DNA of 64,000 nt, from NCBI RefSeq assembly GCF_001613165.1, contig NZ_BDBV01000024.1:174900-238899 (forward strand). Reading direction: 5' to 3'. Source of the stretch: Nocardia mexicana NBRC 108244 (lineage in GTDB: Bacteria > Actinomycetota > Actinomycetes > Mycobacteriales > Mycobacteriaceae). The notes beneath the pieces are model-generated. The model was not told the origin of the DNA and ran no database searches. It was given only the letters and a program-made list of their open reading frames with translations. Shown piece by piece: positions 57,636 through 64,000 of this stretch; position 1 is the stretch's first letter; each line of letters starts with the position of its first letter. Both the position numbers and the translations under genes were made by a program.

Positions 57636-58981
57636 GGCGAACTCCTTCCGGCAGTGGTGTGGTATTTCGCCGATACCGGGCGGATCAGTTCGTTGGCGAC
57701 GAAGCCGATGCACAGCAGTGCGATCATGACGGTGAAGGACAGGGCGTACAGGCCGGCTCCCGAGTGGCCCTGTCGCGTACCGGAATCTGCGATGGCATTG
57801 ACGATCAGCGGTCCGGCCACGCCCGCGACCGACCAGGCCGTGAGCAGGCGGCCGTGGATGGCGCCGACCTGGTAGGTGCCGAACAGATCCTTCAGATAGG
57901 CGGGGATGGTGGCGAACCCGCCGCCGTAGAAGGACAGGATCACCATGGCGCCGAGGATGAACACGGCCTTGTGGGACTGTCCCACCGACCAGACCAGCAG
58001 GTAGGACAGCGCGCCGACCCCGAGATAGATGCGGTACATGTTCTTGCGGCCGATCACATCCGACAGCGACGACCAGCCGATCCGCCCGGCCATGTTCGCC
58101 GCCGACAGCACCGCGACGAAACCCGCCGCGGCGGCCGCCGTCACCGGCGTCGCCGTGTTCTCGAAGAAGTCGACCACCATGGGCGCGGCCTTCTCCAGAA
58201 TCCCGATGCCCGCGGTGACGTTGAAGCACAACACGATCCACAGCAGCCAGAACTGCGGGGTGCGGATCGCGTCGTTGGCGGCGACATCGTGGCGGCTCAC
58301 CAGTTTCGCCGAGGTCGCCGGCGGCACCCACCCCGCCGGTCGCCACCCCGGTGGCGGCACTCGCACCAGCAGCGGGCCCAGCGACATGAACACCGCGTAG
58401 GTCAGGCCCATGACCAGGAAGGTCGCGGCGATACCGCCGTGATCGCGGCCGAAGGCGGAGAGCAGTTCGGCGCTCCACGGCGAGGCGATCAGCGCACCGC
58501 CGCCGAAGCCCATGATGGCGAATCCCGTTGCCATGCCGGGCCGATCGGGAAACCAGCGGATCAGTGTCGAGACCGGGGAGATATAGCCGATGCCCAGCCC
58601 GATACCGCCGACGAACCCGTAGCCGAACACGATGAGCCAGTACGCGTTCACCGCCGCGCCGAGGGCCGAGATCAGCAGGCCCGAGCAGAAGCACACGAGC
58701 GCGACGGTCATCGCCCAGCGCGGACCGCGGCGCTCGACGACCGTGCCGCCGAAGGCCGCGGAGAGGCCGAGCATCACGATCGCGATCTGGAAGGGCAGCG
58801 CGCTCGCGGTTCCCGAGATGTCCATCGATTGTTCGAGCGGCGGTTTGAACACGCTCCACGCGTAGGCCTGTCCGATGGCGAGGTGAATGGACAGCGCGGC
58901 GGGCGGAACCAGCCAGCGGCTCCATCCGGGAGGTGCGATGACGCGGGAATACGGGCCGGATTCGGCGGTGACTGTGGTCAT
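57632..58981 (-). CDS. OFA-family MFS transporter (oxalate/formate antiporter-like)
   Basis: A 449-aa, 12-helix transporter from ATG 58981. OFA proteins exchange or import small carboxylates such as oxalate, formate, lactate or pyruvate. Family landmarks include HLAIGQAYAWSVFKPPLEQ in the first helix, VERRGPRWAMTVALV, GIGLGIGYISPVSTLIRWFP, ATGFAIMGFGGGALIASPW and the second-half GRIGWSSLSDVIGRKN. An upstream start at 59032 is less likely because MTTVTAESG matches the usual N-terminus. It is divergent from phnF across 134 bp and coupled to a small subunit gene. A phosphonate or a carboxylate from phosphonate breakdown could be the cargo, but that is inference from position. Confidence 0.88.
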   Translation of the reverse strand: MTTVTAESGPYSRVIAPPGWSRWLVPPAALSIHLAIGQAYAWSVFKPPLEQSMDISGTASALPFQIAIVMLGLSAAFGGTVVERRGPRWAMTVALVCFCSGLLISALGAAVNAYWLIVFGYGFVGGIGLGIGYISPVSTLIRWFPDRPGMATGFAIMGFGGGALIASPWSAELLSAFGRDHGGIAATFLVMGLTYAVFMSLGPLLVRVPPPGWRPAGWVPPATSAKLVSRHDVAANDAIRTPQFWLLWIVLCFNVTAGIGILEKAAPMVVDFFENTATPVTAAAAAGFVAVLSAANMAGRIGWSSLSDVIGRKNMYRIYLGVGALSYLLVWSVGQSHKAVFILGAMVILSFYGGGFATIPAYLKDLFGTYQVGAIHGRLLTAWSVAGVAGPLIVNAIADSGTRQGHSGAGLYALSFTVMIALLCIGFVANELIRPVSAKYHTTAGRSSP

Positions 58982-58982
58982 A

Positions 58983-59024
58983 GGCGATCTCCACGTTGAG
59001 CTGTGCCCGTGATCATAGATCGCC
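58983..59024. promoter_or_regulatory. 8-bp perfect inverted repeat in the OFA/phnF divergent region
   Basis: GGCGATCT (58983-58990) and AGATCGCC (59017-59024), centres 34 bp apart, lie just upstream of the transporter start. Possible operator or leader structure for the transporter. Confidence 0.35.
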
Positions 59025-59081
59025 GGAAACAACTTCCTTGCGTGTTCAGCTACGTTATGTCGCCGGTTACCTGGCGTGCAT

Positions 59082-59093
59082 TTGTCCGTACAA
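59082..59093 (+). promoter_or_regulatory. Candidate PhnF operator
   Basis: TTGTCCGTACAA is a 12-bp palindrome (TTGT and ACAA arms) 22 bases upstream of phnF. GntR/HutC-type regulators such as PhnF bind sites of this size and usually repress their own operon. The match is by position and symmetry only. Confidence 0.45.
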
Positions 59094-59115
59094 CTCGTGC
59101 GTCCAGTGTCGTGTC

Positions 59116-59880
59116 ATGCCCGAACACCGGTATCAGACGATCGCCGATCAGCTGGAGAGCGAGATAGCCCAGCTGCGGCCCGGCACCCGTCTCGACAGCG
59201 AACACGTGCTGATGAAGCGGTTCGGCGTGGGTCGGGCGGCGGCCCGCGCGGCGGTGCAGGAGCTCGAGCGGCGGCTGCGGGTGCGCCGCGTGCAGGGCTC
59301 GGGGACGTTCGTGAGTTCGCCGATCGACTACGTGATCTCGCACGACCGGCGGCCCTCCTGGCATCACACGGTCCGGGCGGCCGGGGCGGTGCCGCGGTCG
59401 GTGGTGCTCGAGCAGTCCATCGCGCCGCTGCCCGCGGAGTGCGCGCGGCGGCTGGAGGTTCCCGAGGGCACGATCGCCCACCACATGAGCCGGCTCAGTT
59501 TCATCGACGATGTCGTGGCCGCGCTGGGCTCGGAGTGGATCCTGCACGCGGCGGCGCCGGATCTGGCCGACGCGATGCGCGTGGAGGAGTCCCTCGACGA
59601 GGTGCTGCGGCAGATCGGGCACGTGGAGTCGGTGCGGTCGTGGTGCCGCGCCGCCTCCGACCTGCCGCCCGCCGAGGTGCAGAAGACGCTGCGGCTGATC
59701 TCGCCGGTGCCGGTGTGGGTGGTCGAGAGCGTCAACCGCGACGCCGACACCGGTCGCGCCCTCACATACAGCAAGGCCTGGATGCGCGGAGACGCCGTGC
59801 GGGTGGTGATGGAGATCGGTTCCGAGCCGTGCGCAGCGGCCGTGAACTCGATGGTGACGAAAGGGGTTGTCCAGCAATGA
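59116..59880 (+). CDS. phnF: PhnF-like GntR/HutC transcriptional regulator
   Basis: A 254-aa regulator, start ATG 59116. The N-terminal GntR winged helix reads RYQTIADQLESEIAQL, GTRLDSEHVLMKRFGVGRAA, and RVQGSGTFV. The C-terminal UTRA ligand domain includes RLEVPEGTIAHHMSRLSFID and ALTYSKAWMRGDAVRVVMEI. PhnF proteins repress phosphonate or phosphate uptake genes and respond to phosphate-related ligands. The stop overlaps the phnG start (ATGA), so it is the first gene of the C-P lyase operon. Confidence 0.85.
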   Translation: MPEHRYQTIADQLESEIAQLRPGTRLDSEHVLMKRFGVGRAAARAAVQELERRLRVRRVQGSGTFVSSPIDYVISHDRRPSWHHTVRAAGAVPRSVVLEQSIAPLPAECARRLEVPEGTIAHHMSRLSFIDDVVAALGSEWILHAAAPDLADAMRVEESLDEVLRQIGHVESVRSWCRAASDLPPAEVQKTLRLISPVPVWVVESVNRDADTGRALTYSKAWMRGDAVRVVMEIGSEPCAAAVNSMVTKGVVQQ

Positions 59881-60314
59881 ATGTGCACGCCTACACCCGG
59901 GAGCGGGTGGCCGAGCTGCTCGGCGCCGCCGCGTCGAGCGACCTGATCGAGCTCGCCGACGCCTGCCTGGGCGACGGTGCCGAGCTGACGGTGCTCACGG
60001 CCCCCGAGGTCGGCACCGTGGCCGCGCAGGTGCGCGAACCGATCGCCTACGACCGCTTCTTCCTCGGCGACGTGCTGGCCTGCCGCGCCGAGGTGGCGCT
60101 GGGCGGTGCGCGCGGGTGGGCCGTGCGGATGGGCGACGACCGTGCGGCGACGCTGGCCGCGGCCGTCTGCGATGCCGAGGTGCAGGCCGGGCGGCCGCAT
60201 GCGCGGGCCGTGCTGGAGCTGTGCGGCCGGGTGGAGCGCGACCGGTACGAGGCGGAGCTTGCCGAATGGGATCGCTTGGCGCCCACCATTGTTCAGTTCG
60301 AGGAGTTGACCTGA
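59877..60314 (+). CDS. phnG: Phosphonate C-P lyase complex subunit PhnG
   Basis: A 145-aa protein matching PhnG in length and order. PhnG, PhnH, PhnI and PhnJ form the C-P lyase core complex; with PhnI they build ribose-1-phosphonate-5-triphosphate from ATP and phosphonate. Conserved parts: VLTAPEVGTVAAQVREP, FFLGDVLACRAEVAL and WAVRMGDDRAATLAAAVCDA. ATG at 59877 overlaps the phnF stop, and its stop overlaps the phnH start by 1 base. Confidence 0.88.
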   Translation: MNVHAYTRERVAELLGAAASSDLIELADACLGDGAELTVLTAPEVGTVAAQVREPIAYDRFFLGDVLACRAEVALGGARGWAVRMGDDRAATLAAAVCDAEVQAGRPHARAVLELCGRVERDRYEAELAEWDRLAPTIVQFEELT

Positions 60315-60889
60315 TGACCGACATTCGCCCGATGCTGGGCGCGGGGCTCGATCCCGTTCAGGCACAACGGATCTACCGGGCGATACTGACGGCGTTCGCG
60401 CGGCCGGGCGTTGCGACGGCCCTGCCCGCCACCGGCTTTCCGCCCGCACTGCTGCCCGTCCTGGCGCTGGCGGATCTGGAAACGGGGATTCACCTGCTCG
60501 ACGCCGACGAGTGGGCCGCGGCCGTCACGGTGGCGACCGGCGCCCCCGTGGCATCCCTGCAGACCGCGAAGTACGTGACGGCCCTGCGCCCGATGACGCC
60601 CGGCGAGCTGGGCGCGGTGGCCGTCGGCACCGCCCTGCGCCCGGAGGCCGGGGCGACGGTGATCTGTGCGGTGGAGGCGCTGCACGGCGGTACTCCCACA
60701 CACATCAGCGGGCCGGGCGTCCGGGAGCAACTCGACTTCGCGCCGACCGTCGACGCGGAGTTCTGGGCCGTGCGCGGGGACCGGAACGCGCACTTCCCCG
60801 CGGGCGCCGACCTGTTGTTCGTCGATGCCGAGGGAGCCCTCGCCGGTGTGCCCCGCACCACCGCAGTCGATTTCGGAAAGGCCAACTGA
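60314..60889 (+). CDS. phnH: Phosphonate C-P lyase complex subunit PhnH
   Basis: A 191-aa PhnH, a core subunit that binds the side of PhnJ in the complex. It shows AQRIYRAILTAFARPG at the N-terminus, LPVLALADLETGIHLL, CAVEALHGGTPTHISGPGVR, and a C-terminal FPAGADLLFVDAEGALAGVP with RTTAV typical of PhnH. It starts within the phnG stop (TGATG) and ends 1 base before phnI. Confidence 0.88.
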   Translation: MTDIRPMLGAGLDPVQAQRIYRAILTAFARPGVATALPATGFPPALLPVLALADLETGIHLLDADEWAAAVTVATGAPVASLQTAKYVTALRPMTPGELGAVAVGTALRPEAGATVICAVEALHGGTPTHISGPGVREQLDFAPTVDAEFWAVRGDRNAHFPAGADLLFVDAEGALAGVPRTTAVDFGKAN

Positions 60890-60890
60890 C

Positions 60891-62030
60891 ATGGGATATT
60901 CGGGAGCACGCGGTGGACTCGACGCCGTCCTCGCCGCCGAGTCCCTGGTGCGCGGCGCCAGGGATGCCGATCCGGCGCCGTGGCTGACGACCGCGCAGAT
61001 CACCGGCCGCATGCGGCTGGCCGTCGACCGGGTGATGGGGGAGGGCGGCCTCTACGACGAGGACACCGCCGCGGATGCCCTGCGCCAGGCCGAGGGCGAC
61101 ATCATCGAGGCGTCGCATCTGGTGCGCGCCCACGCGTCCACGCTGCCGCGCCTGGCCGTCAGCGAGCCGATCGACCCGGACGAGATGACCGTGCTGCGGC
61201 GCATCGTGCCCGCGCACCGCACCCCCGACGGGCCGCAATTGCTCGGCCGCACAAGCGATTACACCGGTCGAATGCTGGATCGCGGGCCCGCGCAGGATCC
61301 CGCCGGAGACAACGGCACCCCCCGTGAGAACGCCGACGCCTCCGCCGAGGCCGAGCGGACTCCGGGCCGACGGCATCCCCGCCGGTTCTCCGAGATGCTG
61401 CGCGAGATGGACCTGCTGGTGGATCACCGGCCCGCGAACGGCCACCACGCGCCGCCGTTCGATATCGCCCGGCACCCGGCCCGGCCGCCCGCGCCACGCT
61501 CGGCGACCCTGGCCGCCATGGCCCGCGCGGAGACCGGTGCGCTGGTCAACACCTGGTACCGGTCGATCCGCGGCCCCGAGGGCAACCTGCACGAGGTCAC
61601 CCTGGGGGAGGTGCGGCACGGCCGGATGCCGTTGCGAATCCGGCACCCGCACACCGGGAATCCGGTGCGGATAGGCGAGATTCGCGGCAGCGAATGCGAG
61701 GCGATCGAGGACCTCGACGGCGTCGATGAGGACCGCAGCCGCTTCGACATCGGCTACGGGCTGTGCTTCGGCCACAACGAGCGCAAGGCCATCGCGATGG
61801 CCAACCTCGATATCGCCTGCCGCCGCTTCGGCGACACCGACGGCCTGGAACAGGTGCTGCTGCTGACCACCGACGGCCTGGACTCGTGCGGATTCCTCGA
61901 ACATCTCAAACTCCCGCACTACGTCACGTTCCGCTCCATGACCGACCGCAAGCGCGCGGTGCGCGGCGTCGACGGCGCGGTGGATCCCGTCGCCGAGCGC
62001 ACGGCCGAACCCATCGGAAGGACCTGCTGA
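60891..62030 (+). CDS. phnI: Phosphonate C-P lyase complex subunit PhnI
   Basis: A 379-aa PhnI, the nucleosidase and transferase subunit that, with PhnG, PhnH and PhnL, joins phosphonate to the ribose triphosphate. Conserved motifs: MGYSGARGGLDAVLAAESLV at the start, ASHLVRAHASTLPRLAVSEP, ARAETGALVNTWYRSI, RSRFDIGYGLCFGHNERKAI and DGLDSCGFLEHLKLPHYVTF near the end. A non-conserved disordered insert (about 145-180, DNGTPRENADASAEAERTPG) sits in the middle. It overlaps the phnJK start by 1 base. Confidence 0.9.
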   Translation: MGYSGARGGLDAVLAAESLVRGARDADPAPWLTTAQITGRMRLAVDRVMGEGGLYDEDTAADALRQAEGDIIEASHLVRAHASTLPRLAVSEPIDPDEMTVLRRIVPAHRTPDGPQLLGRTSDYTGRMLDRGPAQDPAGDNGTPRENADASAEAERTPGRRHPRRFSEMLREMDLLVDHRPANGHHAPPFDIARHPARPPAPRSATLAAMARAETGALVNTWYRSIRGPEGNLHEVTLGEVRHGRMPLRIRHPHTGNPVRIGEIRGSECEAIEDLDGVDEDRSRFDIGYGLCFGHNERKAIAMANLDIACRRFGDTDGLEQVLLLTTDGLDSCGFLEHLKLPHYVTFRSMTDRKRAVRGVDGAVDPVAERTAEPIGRTC

Positions 62031-63892
62031 TGACCGACGTGCTGACGTCCGACGATCTCCCGGTCGAAACCTCTGCCACCGCGGCGCTGCTCGCCGAGAT
62101 CGATGCCGGCGCCGCCCGGCGCGGCATCCTGGACGAGGGATCGAAACGCGAAATCCGCCGCGCCACACTGACCGCGGTGTGCGTGCCCGGCTACCAGGTG
62201 CCGTTCGGATCGCGCGAGATGCCCGTGGCCCGGGGCTGGGGTTCGGGCGGCCTGCAGGTCACCCTCGGCCTGATCGGCGCCGAGGACGGCGTGAAGGTTA
62301 TCGACCAGGGCGACGACGACGGCGTCAACGCCACCAACCTGCGGCGGCTCATCGTCGCCAGCGAGGGCTGCGGGCAGACCCAGGACAGCCGCGAGGCCAC
62401 CGTCGTGCAGAGCAGGCACCGGATTCCGGAGGAGCCCTTGATCGAGGGCCAGACCCTGGTCCTGCAGGTGCCGGTCGCCGAACCGCTACGCGGCGTGCAG
62501 AAGTCGGTGGCCGAATGCGCCCGCATGCACGCCGAGGCCGACTACTCGATGATGTGGGTGAGCCTGTACGAGGACATCGTCCGCAACGGCGTGATCACCA
62601 AGAGCACCGGCTATCCGGTGCTGGTCGACGGGCGCTACGTCATGATCACCACCCCGATACCGCGCTGGGATGTGCCCCGGCTGCACGACTCCCCGCACCT
62701 GACGCTGTTCGGCGCGGGCCGGGAGAAGCGCATCTTCGCCGTCCCGCCCTACACCGATGTGCGGCCGCTGACCTTCGACGATGTGCCGTTCGAGGTGGAG
62801 GGCGCCGCGGGCGCGCGCTGCGCCCGCTGCGGCAGCACCGACACCTTCCTGGTGGAGGCGCCGGGCGGTCGGGTGTCCTGCAGCGATATCGAGTGGTGCA
62901 CAAGGACTCTCGACGGCGACGTGGATGCGGACCGGCACGCCGCCCACGCTCCGCTGCGGTTCCTGCCCGATCCGGCACGACGGGCCCGGGCCCGGACGAG
63001 TACCTCGGCCCGCGACGTGGCCGACACCCCGCGCACTGCGGTTCCGGCGACGGAGCAGGGATGGACGCTGGCGGCGCGCGGGGTCGGCAAGGTGCACGGG
63101 CCGGGCGGTGCGGACGCCGTACCCGGTACGGGCCCCGGCACCGGCACCGCGATCAGCCCGAAGACCGGTGCGGTCGTGGCGGCCTGGGATGTCGGCTTCG
63201 ACGTCGCCCCGGGGGAGGCGCTCGGGCTCATCGGAGAGTCCGGCTCCGGCAAATCCACGGTGCTGCGCTGCCTGGTCGGCGATGAAAAGGCAACGGCCGG
63301 TGCGATGTTCCTCGCCTCGGTGGACGGCGGGCACACCGATGTGTTCGGCCTCGAGGCCGCGACCCGGCGGGCACTGCGGGTCGACACGCTCGGCCTGGTG
63401 CATCAGAATCCCGCCGACGGGCTGACGATGACCGTCTCGGCGGGCGGCAATGTCGCCGAGCGGCTCACCGCCGCGGGCTGGCGCAATTATCACGAGATCC
63501 GCGCCCGCGCAGCGCATCTGCTCGAACAGGTGGAGGTGCCGCTGGCTCGGATGGACGATCCGGTGCACACCTTCTCCGGCGGGATGCGCCAGCGCGTGCA
63601 GATCGCGAAGGCGCTCGCGACCGATCCGCGCGTGCTGCTGCTGGACGAGCCGACCACCGGCCTGGACGCGTCGGTCGCGGCGGGGGTCCTCGACCTGCTG
63701 CGCAAGCTGCTCGCCGAGCGCGATACCGCGGCCGTCGTGGTCAGCCACGATTTCGCGGTCATCGAGGCGCTCACCGACCGCTGCCTGGTGATGAACGTCG
63801 GCCGCGTCGTCGAGCGCGGGCTCACCGACCAGCTCTTCCAGGATCCGCACCACCCCTACACTCAGCGGCTCGTCGCCGCCGCCCGGAGGTGA
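62030..63892 (+). CDS. phnJ: PhnJ-PhnK fusion: C-P lyase and ABC-type subunit
   Basis: A 620-aa single chain. Residues about 1-315 are PhnJ, the radical-SAM C-P lyase: GYQVPFGSREMPVARGWGSG, YSMMWVSLYEDIVRNG and TKSTGYPVLVDGRYVM. Cys264, Cys267, Cys284 and Cys290 follow the C-x2-C-xn-C-x5-C pattern; the middle spacer is 16 residues, shorter than the 21 of E. coli PhnJ. Residues about 316-350 are a Ala/Arg/Thr-rich linker. Residues about 351-620 are PhnK, an ABC-ATPase: Walker A GESGSGKS (402-409), signature FSGGMRQRVQ (515-524), Walker B LLLDEPTTGLDAS and a final PHHPYTQRLVAAARR. PhnK docks on the core complex in E. coli, so a fused chain would fix that interaction. The two genes are separate in most bacteria. 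There is no frameshift: one continuous frame. Confidence 0.88.
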   Translation: MTDVLTSDDLPVETSATAALLAEIDAGAARRGILDEGSKREIRRATLTAVCVPGYQVPFGSREMPVARGWGSGGLQVTLGLIGAEDGVKVIDQGDDDGVNATNLRRLIVASEGCGQTQDSREATVVQSRHRIPEEPLIEGQTLVLQVPVAEPLRGVQKSVAECARMHAEADYSMMWVSLYEDIVRNGVITKSTGYPVLVDGRYVMITTPIPRWDVPRLHDSPHLTLFGAGREKRIFAVPPYTDVRPLTFDDVPFEVEGAAGARCARCGSTDTFLVEAPGGRVSCSDIEWCTRTLDGDVDADRHAAHAPLRFLPDPARRARARTSTSARDVADTPRTAVPATEQGWTLAARGVGKVHGPGGADAVPGTGPGTGTAISPKTGAVVAAWDVGFDVAPGEALGLIGESGSGKSTVLRCLVGDEKATAGAMFLASVDGGHTDVFGLEAATRRALRVDTLGLVHQNPADGLTMTVSAGGNVAERLTAAGWRNYHEIRARAAHLLEQVEVPLARMDDPVHTFSGGMRQRVQIAKALATDPRVLLLDEPTTGLDASVAAGVLDLLRKLLAERDTAAVVVSHDFAVIEALTDRCLVMNVGRVVERGLTDQLFQDPHHPYTQRLVAAARR

Positions 63893-63897
63893 ATTCC

Positions 63898-64000
63898 ATG
63901 ACAACCGCCCCAACTCCCGTGCTGTCGGTGCGGGGACTGCACAAGACCTTCACCCTGCACACCATCGACGGCCGCACGGTGACCTCGCTGCGCGGCATCG
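63898..64000 (+). CDS. phnL: Phosphonate C-P lyase accessory protein PhnL (5' end)
   Basis: A partial gene cut by the right edge, 34 codons visible. It starts 5 bases after the phnJK stop with GGAGG upstream. VLSVRGLHKTFTLHTIDGRT matches the start of PhnL, an ABC-ATPase-like subunit that with PhnGHI makes the ribose triphosphate phosphonate, better than it matches PhnK. The rest is out of view. Confidence 0.75.
   Translation, partial: MTTAPTPVLSVRGLHKTFTLHTIDGRTVTSLRGI

Overview
The window is high-GC actinobacterial DNA. EspG-like, EccA-like and WXG100 genes, a PknG-like kinase and YbaB-like genes next to WXG100-type large proteins suggest a Nocardia-like member of the Mycobacteriales. That assignment is inference from gene content. 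I saw no rRNA, tRNA, CRISPR array or insertion sequence.

Left 28 kb: the minus strand carries one frame that is open from a start at 28316 to the left edge without a stop, at least 9,438 codons. It starts like actinobacterial type VII secretion (T7SS) polymorphic toxins of the CpnT N-terminal type. A coiled coil and a complete-looking SecA-like ATPase motor follow. Next come three copies of a beta/OTU-like/helix-turn-helix module, an array of LuxR-like helix-turn-helix units, four papain-like folds, two ADP-ribosyltransferase folds, two DUF1023-like segments and a calpain-like protease that runs off the edge. Long plus-strand frames over this region are antisense shadows.

28.3-41 kb: a YbaB-like gene precedes the giant gene. 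A second YbaB-like gene, followed by a second protein with the same N-terminal domain (2,018 aa), faces away from it, so the locus is a head-to-head duplication. Downstream on the plus strand are a Gly/Asn-rich 884-aa ESX-type protein, an EspG-like chaperone, an EspC-like small protein and a 565-aa protein with immunity-like segments.

41-47 kb: a WXG100 pair ends in a strong terminator-like hairpin. It is followed by an EccA ATPase with an extra AraC-type DNA-binding domain and a convergent PknG-like kinase. No EccB, EccC, EccD, EccE or MycP gene lies in the window. A 36-bp inverted repeat sits in the next intergenic region.

47-55.6 kb: a small redox cluster has an AraC regulator, a VAO-type flavoprotein, a winged-helix regulator, a divergent BBE-type flavoprotein and a tryptophan 2,3-dioxygenase-like protein. 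These are followed by an out-of-place full-length SecY and a NarL-type response regulator that carries a signal-peptide-like N-terminus. A DUF952-cupin fusion and an SRPBCC protein follow on the minus strand.

55.9-64 kb: an aldehyde dehydrogenase with a KstR-like operator and an OFA-family transporter with its 44-aa small partner lie on the minus strand. Divergent from them is a carbon-phosphorus lyase operon (phnF, phnG, phnH, phnI, a phnJ-phnK fusion, and phnL cut by the right edge).
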